From the NCBI GenBank assembly GCA_023412995.1, contig JAEZQS010000284.1, positions 1 to 15,445 on the forward strand: a stretch of DNA of 15,445 bases, written 5' to 3'. Origin of the DNA: Pseudomonadota bacterium. GTDB lineage: Bacteria > Pseudomonadota > Gammaproteobacteria > Xanthomonadales > Rhodanobacteraceae. Every line of letters starts with the position of its first letter. Position 1 is the first letter of the stretch. Of this stretch, positions 7,298-14,056 are shown one piece after another. Both the position numbers and the translations under genes were made by a program. The notes under the pieces were generated by a model. That model did not search any database. It saw only the letters and a list, made by a program, of their open reading frames with translations, and was not told the origin of the DNA.

Positions 7298-8515
7298 TCA
7301 AGCGCCGGAGCTGCGGCCCCTCCACTCGGCCAGCCAGCGCCGTGCCGCGCCGCCATCCATCGCGCGGGCGATGTGATAGCCCTGCGCGAGATCGCAGCCC
7401 AGCGTCTCCAGCAGGTCGAGCGTGCGTGCGTCCTCGACGCCTTCAGCAACCGTCGTCAGTCCCAACCCGCGCCCGAGGCCGATCGTCGACTCGACGATCT
7501 TGCGCGATTCCGCCGACCCGATCATCGACGCCACGAAGGAGCGGTCGATCTTGAGCTCGGATACCGGCAGCTGCGCCAGCTGCATCATCGACGAGTAGCC
7601 GGTGCCGAAGTCGTCGATGCTCAGCTTGAAGCCCTTGATGCGGATGCGGGTCAGGATGTCGAGCGCCACGGTCGCATCCTGCATCGCGCTGGATTCGGTC
7701 AGCTCGAGGATGACGCGCGCCGGGTCGATGCCATGGGCGCGGCAGCGAGCCTGCAGCAGGTCGGCGAAGTCGACGTCGCCGAGGTTGCGCGCGGACACGT
7801 TGAGGGCCAGCGAGAGGGAAAACGACAACGACAGGTCGCCGGAAATGCCGGAGAACCAGTCGAGCCCCAGTTCCAGCACCTCGCCGGTCAACGCGTCCAT
7901 CAGGCCCGAACGCTCCGCCTGGCCGATGAAGCGGTCGGGCGGCACCATGCCGAGGCGCGGATGCTGCCATCGCACGAGCGCCTCGAAACCTGCCGGTTCC
8001 CGGCTCGCGATGCGGATCTTGGGCTGGTAGTGCAGCACGAAATCGTGCTGGCGCAACGCCTGCGCCAGGTCGGCCGCACCCAGTTCCGCCTGCTCGGCGA
8101 CGGCCGTCCCCCGCACGGCTGCGCCCTGGGTGCCTGCGCCCGGGGCGGGCTGGTCGAGCAGCGCCCGCAATTCCGCCGGCTTGAACGGCTTGGGCAGGAT
8201 GCCGCCGATGCGCAGGCCGCGCTCGGCCGCTCCCCGGCGTGCCGAATCGAGGATCTTCGCGCCCATGCCGCTCATCACGAAGATGTGGGCGGCGCAGCCG
8301 CTGCCGGCAAGCGAGCGCAGCACTTCGACGCCGTCCATCGCCGGCATCACGAGGTCGATCACGATGTGGGTGGGCGACCACGTGCGTATATGGTTGAAGA
8401 AGTCTTCCGGTCTGGATGTCGTGCGCACGGCGTAGCCGTGCTGCTCCGCCACGAACGCGACGGTCTGGGCGACCGCCTCGTCGTCGTCCAGCACCAGCAG
8501 GCGGCCCTCAGCCAT
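7298..8515 (-). CDS. Response regulator with EAL domain (c-di-GMP phosphodiesterase)
   Basis: The 405-residue protein has a receiver domain (1-122) and an EAL domain (about 150-400), the RocR layout of Pseudomonas. In the receiver, the acidic cluster DDD (10-12), phospho-acceptor Asp54 in IVIDLVMP, Ser82 and Lys109 in LPKPF are all present. In the EAL domain the metal and catalytic residues seem complete: EAL (178-180), Asn239, Glu271, Asp301/Asp302 in IDDFGTGYSS, Lys322 in ELKID, Glu358 in AEGVE and Gln378 in AQGYHIA. It should therefore hydrolyse c-di-GMP to pGpG, gated by phosphorylation of Asp54. A short Ser/Leu-rich repetitive stretch (228-237) before Asn239 is unusual. Its ATG overlaps the end of the upstream sensor kinase gene by 8 nt (ATGGCTGA), so the two are translationally coupled and very probably cognate partners. 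Confidence 0.94.
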   Translation of the reverse strand: MAEGRLLVLDDDEAVAQTVAFVAEQHGYAVRTTSRPEDFFNHIRTWSPTHIVIDLVMPAMDGVEVLRSLAGSGCAAHIFVMSGMGAKILDSARRGAAERGLRIGGILPKPFKPAELRALLDQPAPGAGTQGAAVRGTAVAEQAELGAADLAQALRQHDFVLHYQPKIRIASREPAGFEALVRWQHPRLGMVPPDRFIGQAERSGLMDALTGEVLELGLDWFSGISGDLSLSFSLSLALNVSARNLGDVDFADLLQARCRAHGIDPARVILELTESSAMQDATVALDILTRIRIKGFKLSIDDFGTGYSSMMQLAQLPVSELKIDRSFVASMIGSAESRKIVESTIGLGRGLGLTTVAEGVEDARTLDLLETLGCDLAQGYHIARAMDGGAARRWLAEWRGRSSGA

Positions 8516-10811
8516 GGTCGGCGGGATTCCTCTGCTTGCCGGCCAGCGTACTGCGGATCTTGTCCGCCAGCGTCTGGCGCCGATAGGGTTTGTGCAACAG
8601 GTTCACGCCGGCATCGACGCGGCCATGGTGGACGATCGCGTTTTCCGTGTAGCCGGAGGTGTAGAGCACCGGCAGCCCGGGCAGCAGGGCGTGCGCCGCC
8701 TCGGCCAGCTGCGGCCCGTTCATGCCGCCGGGCATGATGACGTCGGTGAACAGGATATCGACGTGGATGCCGGTGCGCAGCTTCTCCAGTGCCTCCGGTC
8801 CGTTGGAGGCGATCACCACGCGGTAGCCGAGGTCGACCAGCAACTGGCTGGCGTGGGCGCTGACCAGCTCGTCGTCTTCCACCAGCAGGACGGTTTCACC
8901 CCCGCCTGTCGCCGGCGCCGCATCCAGCGTCGCAGCGGCGCTCTCCGATGTGCCGTCGATGCGGGGAAGGTAGAGCTTGACCACCGTGCCGACGCCCTGC
9001 TCCGAATAGATCGCCACGTGCCCGCCGGATTGCTTGGTGAAACCGTACACCATGCTGAGGCCGAGCCCGGTTCCCTTCCCTTTCGGCTTGGTGGTGAAGA
9101 AGGGATCGAAGGCACGCTCGGCGATGTCGGGCGGCATGCCTGCGCCCGTGTCCGAGACCGCCACCTGCACGTAGCGGCCGGGAATCACGTCGGGCCGCTG
9201 GTCGGCGTAGTCCTGGTCCAGTTCGACGTTGCAGGTTTCAATCATCAGGCGCCCGCCACCGGCCATGGCGTCGCGCGCATTGATGCACAGGTTGAGGATC
9301 GCGGCCTCGAACTGGCCTGGGTCGATCGACACGCGCGCCAGGTCCGGCGCGTGCCGCACCAACAGGTCGATGCTTTCGCCGAGCGAGCGGCGCAGCAGGT
9401 TGCGCATGCCCTCGATGAGTTCGTCCGGGCGCACCACGGTCGGCTCGAGTGCCTGCCGCCGCGCGAAGGCGAGCAGTCGGTTGGTGAGTTCGGCCCCGCG
9501 CTCTCCGGCGGTGCGGATCATCGAGGCAAGCGCCTGCATCCGCGGTGCGCCGCCGAGGCCTTCGGCCAGCATTTCGGAGTTGCCGATGATCACCGTCAGC
9601 AGGTTGTTGAAATCGTGCGCGATGCCGCCGGTCAGCTGGCCGATGGCTTCGAGCTTCTGCGACTGCGCCAGGCGCTGCTCGAGTTCGACCCGCTCGGTGA
9701 CGTCCGTGTTGATCTTGAGGACGCCCGTGGGCGCGCCTTCGTTGTCGCGCAGAAGGGTCCAGTGGCCGTCGATCGAGATGTTGCGGCCATCGTGCAGGCA
9801 CTGCTGGATGCGACCGGACCATTCGCCGGTGGCGAACACCTGCGCGTCGGCCTGGCTGAAAGCGTCCTCGTCCTGGCTTGCAATCATCTCCGTCAGCGCA
9901 CGGCCGATCGCGCGAGCGCGCGGCACGCCGTACAGCCGCTCGGCGGCGTGGTTCCAGTAGCGGATGCGCATGTCCAGTCCGCGCACGATGATCGCGTCCC
10001 TGGCCTTGTCGAGCAGCATCGCCTGCTCGCGCAGCCGGTCCTCGTGTTCCTTGCGTTCGGACAGGTCGGTCATCGAGCCGACCATGCGCACCACCTGTCC
10101 GTCGCTGCCGCGGATCATGAAGGCGCGGTCGTAGACGAATGCATAGCTGCCGTTGCGGCGCAGGAAGCGGTACTCGTGGTTCCACTGCTCGGCACCGCCT
10201 TGCATGCCTTCGTGCAGGCTCGCCACCACCAGCGCGCGATCGTCGGGATGGATGTGCCGCTCCCAGTCGCCAACCTGCTCGAGGTCGGCGATGCCGAAGC
10301 CGAACAGGCGCTCGACGCCGGAATTCCACCACAACGTGTTGTCGACCAGGTTCCAGTCCCAGATCGCGTCGTTGGTCGCACGCGAAACGTAGCGGAACCG
10401 CTCCTCGCGCTCCTGCAGCGCCGCGGCGATGCGCACGTTCTCGGTGACGTCGTTCGCGAGCACGAGACGGGCCTGCCTGCCATCGAACAGGACGTCGTCG
10501 GAGGTGATCTCGACGTCGATGAGGCTGCCGTCCTTGCGCCGGTGGCGCCAGGTACCCATCGCGCGGTGGCCGGACGGCCGCACCGAACGGACCTTCTCCA
10601 ACCGCTCGCGGTCGGCGGGCAAGCGCAGGTCGGCGATGCTCATCGCCAGGAACTCTTCCTCGGTGTAGCCGTAATGCCGACAGGCTTCGCGGTTGACGGC
10701 AAGGAAGCGCCCGCTGTCCAGTTCGTACACCCACATCGGCAACGGGTTGGCGACGAACAACAACCGGTAGTACCCCTCGCTGTGGCGATGCATGTCGCCG
10801 TCCTCGGACAT
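8508..10811 (-). CDS. Hybrid sensor histidine kinase: PAS-PAS-PAS-HisKA-HATPase-REC
   Basis: The 767-residue protein is a soluble hybrid kinase. It has three PAS domains, at about residues 12-125 (ANPLPMWVYELDSGRFLAVN), 135-252 (AIWDWN..., HIHPDDR) and 262-374 (DAIIVRGLDMRIRYWN). HisKA follows, with His399 in GGIAHDFNNLL. The ATPase domain has N-box residues Asn507/Asn511, DTGAGMP (554-560) and the G2 box GKGTGLGLS. The C-terminal receiver (638-758) has Asp690 in LFTDVIMPGG and Lys741. No membrane segment is seen, so it should sense a cytoplasmic signal (redox, oxygen, light or a small ligand) through PAS. AAGAGGA, about 7 nt before the ATG (10809-10811), fixes the start; the open frame continues far upstream but is arginine-rich noise there. 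The HDFNN kinase type with a C-terminal receiver often acts in complex relays. The EAL regulator follows with an 8-nt overlap. No Hpt domain is present nearby. Confidence 0.95.
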   Translation of the reverse strand: MSEDGDMHRHSEGYYRLLFVANPLPMWVYELDSGRFLAVNREACRHYGYTEEEFLAMSIADLRLPADRERLEKVRSVRPSGHRAMGTWRHRRKDGSLIDVEITSDDVLFDGRQARLVLANDVTENVRIAAALQEREERFRYVSRATNDAIWDWNLVDNTLWWNSGVERLFGFGIADLEQVGDWERHIHPDDRALVVASLHEGMQGGAEQWNHEYRFLRRNGSYAFVYDRAFMIRGSDGQVVRMVGSMTDLSERKEHEDRLREQAMLLDKARDAIIVRGLDMRIRYWNHAAERLYGVPRARAIGRALTEMIASQDEDAFSQADAQVFATGEWSGRIQQCLHDGRNISIDGHWTLLRDNEGAPTGVLKINTDVTERVELEQRLAQSQKLEAIGQLTGGIAHDFNNLLTVIIGNSEMLAEGLGGAPRMQALASMIRTAGERGAELTNRLLAFARRQALEPTVVRPDELIEGMRNLLRRSLGESIDLLVRHAPDLARVSIDPGQFEAAILNLCINARDAMAGGGRLMIETCNVELDQDYADQRPDVIPGRYVQVAVSDTGAGMPPDIAERAFDPFFTTKPKGKGTGLGLSMVYGFTKQSGGHVAIYSEQGVGTVVKLYLPRIDGTSESAAATLDAAPATGGGETVLLVEDDELVSAHASQLLVDLGYRVVIASNGPEALEKLRTGIHVDILFTDVIMPGGMNGPQLAEAAHALLPGLPVLYTSGYTENAIVHHGRVDAGVNLLHKPYRRQTLADKIRSTLAGKQRNPADHG

Positions 10812-10846
10812 GCCTGTTCCTCTTGGCGCAGTCGCCCCACCATACC

Positions 10847-10868
10847 GTTCCCGATGCTGATCGGGAAC
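10847..10868 (-). promoter_or_regulatory. Inverted repeat in the sensor-kinase promoter/leader
   Basis: GTTCCCGAT (10847-10855) and ATCGGGAAC (10860-10868) are perfect 9-bp inverted copies around a 4-nt spacer, starting 36 bp before the kinase start codon. On the minus strand a TATGGT hexamer (10839-10844; 4 of 6 to TATAAT) follows at once, so the repeat would fill the -10/-35 spacer of a possible promoter. The -35 region is poor. An operator or a leader hairpin are both possible. Confidence 0.42.
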
Positions 10869-10988
10869 CCTTCGCGGAGAATTGCCGCCGTCGCCGACGC
10901 CCCCGATTTGTGACCTGGCGCACGTTCCGTCGCACGGCCCGTTCAGCGCCCGGTGGGGCACCCGGCACGAGCCATGACTTCCGGCCTG

Positions 10989-11017
10989 TTGCACCGCCGC
11001 GCCGTGTTTACTACAAC
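10989..11017 (+). promoter_or_regulatory. Putative promoter of the BlaI-M56 operon
   Basis: A TTGCAC hexamer (10989-10994) lies 17 bp before TACAAC (11012-11017), with 3 of 6 and 4 of 6 matches to the sigma-70 consensus. The -10 hexamer lies inside the palindromic operator at 11009-11024, so bound repressor would block RNA polymerase. Confidence 0.4.
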
Positions 11018-11024
11018 TGTAGTA
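11009..11024 (+). promoter_or_regulatory. BlaI/MecI-type operator
   Basis: TACTACA (11009-11015) and TGTAGTA (11018-11024) form a perfect palindrome with a 2-nt centre. It contains the TACA/TGTA core that BlaI and MecI repressors bind, and the TACTAC/GTAGTA form known for the mycobacterial BlaI. It lies 22 bp before the repressor start codon. A further half-site-like CTGTAG follows at 11031-11036, running into the ribosome site. Auto-repression of the operon is the natural reading; the divergent kinase gene starts 198 bp away and could also be affected. Confidence 0.74.
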
Positions 11025-11046
11025 CGACACCTGTAGGACAACGCCG

Positions 11047-11433
11047 ATGGCAATGCCGGACGTCACCCTCAGCGGGCTGCAGATCGCCGTGATGCGCGTC
11101 CTGTGGGAACGCGGCGAAGCGAGCACCGCGGACGTCGCCACCGAGCTGGCGAGCACGCGCGGCATCAAGCACACCACCGTCGGGACGCTGCTGACGCGGC
11201 TCGCGCGGCGCGGCCTGGTGGTGCAGCGCCGCGAAGGCCGCCAGCTCCTGTACCGCGCGCGCATCGGCGAAGAAGCGGTTCGCCGGTCGATGGTTGCCGA
11301 CCTCGTCGGTGCGCTGTTCGATGGCGATGCGCGCCAGCTGCTGGCGCACCTGGTGGACGAATCGGAAATCGCTCCCGGCGACGCCGCGCGAGCCCGCCGC
11401 CGCCTGGCAAGGGAGCCACGCCATGGCGACTGA
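11047..11433 (+). CDS. BlaI/MecI/CopY-family transcriptional repressor
   Basis: The 128-residue protein is a winged-helix repressor of the BlaI/MecI family (Penicillinase_R, PF03965). Dimers bind TACA/TGTA operators and are removed when a partner M56 protease is activated. The DNA-binding domain covers residues 7-73: LSGLQIAVMRVLWERGEAST, then a recognition helix in RGIKHTTVGTLLTRLARRGLV (38-58) and the wing RREGRQLLYRARI (61-73). The C-terminal dimer region (77-120) contains the usual helix RRSMVADLVGALFDGDARQLLAHLVDES. AGGA (11035-11038) lies 8 nt before the ATG. Its stop overlaps the M56 start by 11 nt, the classical repressor-protease pairing. A matching operator lies directly upstream. 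The target beyond its own operon is unknown; beta-lactam resistance need not be involved. Confidence 0.93.
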   Translation: MAMPDVTLSGLQIAVMRVLWERGEASTADVATELASTRGIKHTTVGTLLTRLARRGLVVQRREGRQLLYRARIGEEAVRRSMVADLVGALFDGDARQLLAHLVDESEIAPGDAARARRRLAREPRHGD

Positions 11434-13732
11434 CGGCGTGGCTGCCTTCCTGCTGGGGCTGGCGCTCGATGCGGGCGTTCTGCTGGCGCTTGCCTGGCTC
11501 GCGGATCGCGCGATGCCCGCGTGTTCGCCATGGCGCGAACCGGCGTGGCGTTTCGCCCTGTTCGGTGCATTTGCCGTCGCGGTGCTGCAGGCGCCGTTCG
11601 ATCGGCCATGGGCCATGCAGATTGTCGTGGGCGAAGGCGCTCCCACCGTCGCCATGGCGCAACCGGCACCGGTGCGAGTCGCCCACGCGCCGCGCGAGCG
11701 CGCCGGGCACGATGCGGTCTTCCCGACTGGCCGACACGCTGCGACCGCGGCGCAATCCCGCGCAAGCGGGCACGTCGTATCCCACGCCGCTGCGCCCGTC
11801 GCCGCGCTGCCGGCGCCATGGTGGCCGCGCCTGCTGCTGGCCGGCTGGCTGGCTGGAACGCTGCTCTCGCTGGCCCGGTTGGCGCTTGCCTGGGCAGGAA
11901 TGGAAAGGCGCCTGCGCGAGGCCCGGCCGCTCGCCGATCCCGTGGTTGCACGCGCCGCCGCCACACTCGCCCGCGCGGCCGGGGTGGAGGTTCCAGCCAT
12001 CGGCGTGATCGACGACCTGGCGAGTCCGCTCGCGGCAACCCGGCAGCGCATCGTGCTGCCGCGCTGGGCGATGGACCTCCTCGACGAAGGTGCGTTGCGC
12101 GCCATGCTGGCCCATGAGATGGCGCACCTCGCGCGGCGCGATCCCACGTGGAAGCTGGCGACGGCCGCCGGTTGCGCCCTGCTGTGGTGGTTGCCGCTTG
12201 CGCGCTGCGCCCGCCGGTGCCTCGACGAGATCGCCGAGCTGGCCTGCGACGCCTGGGCTGCGCGGCAGCTCGGCGACGGACGTGCGCTGGCCCGCTGCCT
12301 GGTCGAATGCGCGCAGCAGCTCGAAACCGGCGCGATCGGGCCGGCCCTCGCACCGGCGATGGCCCACCGCGATTCACCTTTCATGCAACGCATCGACCAC
12401 CTGATCGGGAGATCTCCAATGGACACCCGCAATCCGCGCTACCGTGCCGCTCTGGCCGGTTCGCTCGTGCTGGCCATGGCCGCGCTGGCCATTCCCGGCT
12501 TCGCCAGTGCACCGCCGACGCCAGGCGCCGGTCAGACGCCGGCCGGCGAGGGAGTGCACGTGCGCGTCGAATCGCGCAGCGGCCTGTTCGGCCGTTCGCG
12601 CCAGTCGATCACGATGGAACTCGCCGATGGTTCGCGCATCCTGCGCTCGGACGTCCGGGGCGCCATCGCGTTCACCGCAACGGAGGACGACGTCGCCTCG
12701 CTTGCCGATGGAGCGACGGCGACCTTCAGCGAAACGCGCGAGGGGACCACCCGCCGCGTCGAATACACCGGCCGCAACGGCAAGCTCGACCGGCGCTACA
12801 CCGTCGACGGCGATGAGCACCCGTTCGATGCGCAGGCGCGTGCGTGGTTGCGCGGATTCATCCCCGCGATGATCCGCGAAGGCGCCATCGATGCCGAGGC
12901 GCGCGTCGCCCGCATCCGGGCGCGCGGTGGCGCGGATGCGGTGCTGGACGAGATCGCGCGCATCCAGTCCGGCTACGCGCGCGGCATCTACCTGCGCCAT
13001 CTCGCCGCGGGCGGGACGATGGCCCCGGCGGAGGTCACGCGCGCCCTGCAGCTGGTCGACGGCATGGATTCGGATTACGAGCGGCGCAATGCCCTTGCCG
13101 CGCTCGCCTCGGCGCAGCCGCTCGATGCTTCGCAGCAGCGCCTGATGCTGGCGCACGCGATGAAGATCGACTCCGACTACGAGCGTACCGAGCTGCTGCT
13201 GGCAATGTTGCCGCGGCTCGCACCCGACGCTTCGCTGCGCAGCGCCTGGCTCGCGGCAACGGCCGGCATCGACTCGGCCTACGAACACCGCCGCGCCCTT
13301 GCCGCGCTGCTCGACCAGGCGCCGCTGGCCGATGCCGACCTCGCACAGGTGATTGCCGCGGCCGGCACCATCGATTCGGATTACGAGCGCCGCCAGTTGC
13401 TGGTGCAGGCGGCCGCGCAGGTCGGCAATGCCGACGGCATCGCCGCCTCGTACGTGCATGGCGTGGCCGGGCTCGACTCGGATTACGAACAGCGTGAAGC
13501 GCTGCTTGCGCTGGTGCGTGCCCGTGGATTCGGCCGCATTGCCGCCGACGCTGCGCTCGAGGCCGCTGGACGCATCGACTCCGATTACGAATGCAGCCAG
13601 GTCCTGTTGGCCGTGGCGGCGAACATGCCGGCCGATGCCGCCCTGATCGCACGCTACCGCGAAGTGGCCCGGCGACTCCCGGATACGGAACGGGGGGCGG
13701 CCGAGCGCGCGCTGGACCGATTCGCGGGGTGA
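11423..13732 (+). CDS. BlaR1-like M56 membrane metallopeptidase with 34-residue DSDYE repeats
   Basis: The 769-residue protein is an M56 (BlaR1/MecR1-type) zinc protease of the inner membrane. Hydrophobic segments lie at about 7-28, 41-57, 134-157, 245-262 and 341-362. The zinc site is HEMAH (231-235) with Glu272 in AELACDAW as probable third ligand. After the last segment comes a periplasmic part: a beta-rich stretch (378-465), a helical linker (466-512) and seven tandem 34-residue repeats (515-752) with the signature IDSDYER. No SxxK...SxN...KTG penicillin-binding sensor is present, so the signal is not sensed as in BlaR1. AGGGAG lies about 8 nt before ATG 11423, which is chosen over in-frame starts inside the repressor gene. 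By family precedent the protease would inactivate the upstream repressor after a periplasmic cue. A second start at 12419 could yield the repeat domain alone. Confidence 0.92.
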   Translation: MATDGVAAFLLGLALDAGVLLALAWLADRAMPACSPWREPAWRFALFGAFAVAVLQAPFDRPWAMQIVVGEGAPTVAMAQPAPVRVAHAPRERAGHDAVFPTGRHAATAAQSRASGHVVSHAAAPVAALPAPWWPRLLLAGWLAGTLLSLARLALAWAGMERRLREARPLADPVVARAAATLARAAGVEVPAIGVIDDLASPLAATRQRIVLPRWAMDLLDEGALRAMLAHEMAHLARRDPTWKLATAAGCALLWWLPLARCARRCLDEIAELACDAWAARQLGDGRALARCLVECAQQLETGAIGPALAPAMAHRDSPFMQRIDHLIGRSPMDTRNPRYRAALAGSLVLAMAALAIPGFASAPPTPGAGQTPAGEGVHVRVESRSGLFGRSRQSITMELADGSRILRSDVRGAIAFTATEDDVASLADGATATFSETREGTTRRVEYTGRNGKLDRRYTVDGDEHPFDAQARAWLRGFIPAMIREGAIDAEARVARIRARGGADAVLDEIARIQSGYARGIYLRHLAAGGTMAPAEVTRALQLVDGMDSDYERRNALAALASAQPLDASQQRLMLAHAMKIDSDYERTELLLAMLPRLAPDASLRSAWLAATAGIDSAYEHRRALAALLDQAPLADADLAQVIAAAGTIDSDYERRQLLVQAAAQVGNADGIAASYVHGVAGLDSDYEQREALLALVRARGFGRIAADAALEAAGRIDSDYECSQVLLAVAANMPADAALIARYREVARRLPDTERGAAERALDRFAG
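12407..12421 (+). promoter_or_regulatory. Possible internal ribosome site and start inside the M56 gene
   Basis: GGGAG (12407-12411) lies 7 nt before an in-frame ATG (12419-12421, Met333). Translation from here would begin MDTRNPRYRAAL followed by a hydrophobic run ending in ASA-PP, which looks like a signal peptide with a signal peptidase I site. The product would be 437 residues of beta-rich linker plus repeats. This could equally be chance within the last transmembrane segment. Confidence 0.38.
12965..13678 (+). repeat. Seven 102-bp coding repeats (34-residue DSDYE unit)
   Basis: The signature occurs at residues 515 (QSGY, degenerate), 549 (DSDY), 583 (DSDY), 617 (DSAY), 651 (DSDY), 685 (DSDY) and 719 (DSDY) of the M56 protein. 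Every step is exactly 34 residues, or 102 bp. A decayed eighth copy may follow (LPDTERGAAERAL). Each unit runs (I/L/M)-D-S-D-Y-E, then a Leu/Ala-rich helix of about 13 residues, then a Pro/Asp-started second helix. This implies an alpha-alpha solenoid like HEAT or TPR folds, though TPR consensus residues are absent. At DNA level the copies share GA[TC]TC[GC]GA[TC]TACGA but differ elsewhere, so they are old and kept by selection. Confidence 0.93.
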
Positions 13733-13786
13733 ATCGGAGATCCGGGATCGCGGGTGGGGGTGCGCGGGTTGCGATCGGCCACCGGA

Positions 13787-14056
13787 TCAGGTTTCCGGGG
13801 TGTAGCCGGGCGGCTTCTCGGCTCCCCCACCAAAGAAATACGCTTCCATCTGCCCGGTGAGGAAACTGCGGGTGCCGGGGTCGAGTGGATTCAGGCGGTT
13901 CTCGTTGATCAGCATGGTCTGGTGCGCCAGCCAGTCCTGCCAGGCCGCTTTCGATACCTGCTCGTAGATGCGGCGGCCCAGCTCGCCCGGCCATGGCGCA
14001 AAGGCAAGCCCCTCTGCTTCGCGTTGCAGCTTGACGCAATGGACGGTGCGGGTCAT
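13787..14056 (-). CDS. yggX: Fe(2+)-trafficking / oxidative damage protection protein YggX
   Basis: The 89-residue protein matches YggX (PF04362) over its whole length: [17 protein letters not shown] with conserved Cys7, then [34 protein letters not shown] and the C-terminal EAYFFGGG. YggX is a small cytoplasmic protein linked to iron handling and protection of iron-sulphur clusters from superoxide. Its start overlaps the mutY stop by 4 nt (ATGA, 14053-14056), so the two are translationally coupled; the mutY-yggX pair is also found in E. coli, where both relate to oxidative damage. The stop codon lies 54 bp from that of the convergent M56 gene, and no terminator with a T run is visible between them. 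Confidence 0.96.
   Translation of the reverse strand: MTRTVHCVKLQREAEGLAFAPWPGELGRRIYEQVSKAAWQDWLAHQTMLINENRLNPLDPGTRSFLTGQMEAYFFGGGAEKPPGYTPET

Noticed and set aside
8514..10913. Plus-strand frame of 799 codons
   Set aside because: It is the antisense of the hybrid kinase gene; the minus strand carries all the kinase motifs.
10812..12377. 520-codon N-terminal extension of the hybrid kinase
   Set aside because: The extension is Arg/Ala/Pro-rich, runs antisense through the BlaI and M56 genes, and a good ribosome site marks the start at 10811.
12965..13678. TPR domain, because the unit is exactly 34 residues
   Set aside because: The conserved TPR pattern (Trp4, Gly8, Tyr11, Ala20, Pro32 type positions) is not seen; the strongest conservation is the DSDYE cluster, which TPRs lack.
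536..13732. A beta-lactam response system joining the penicillin acylase, BlaI and the BlaR1-like protease
   Set aside because: The genes are more than 8 kb apart with unrelated operons between them, the protease lacks a penicillin-binding sensor, no beta-lactamase is present, and the acylase family name does not fix its substrate.
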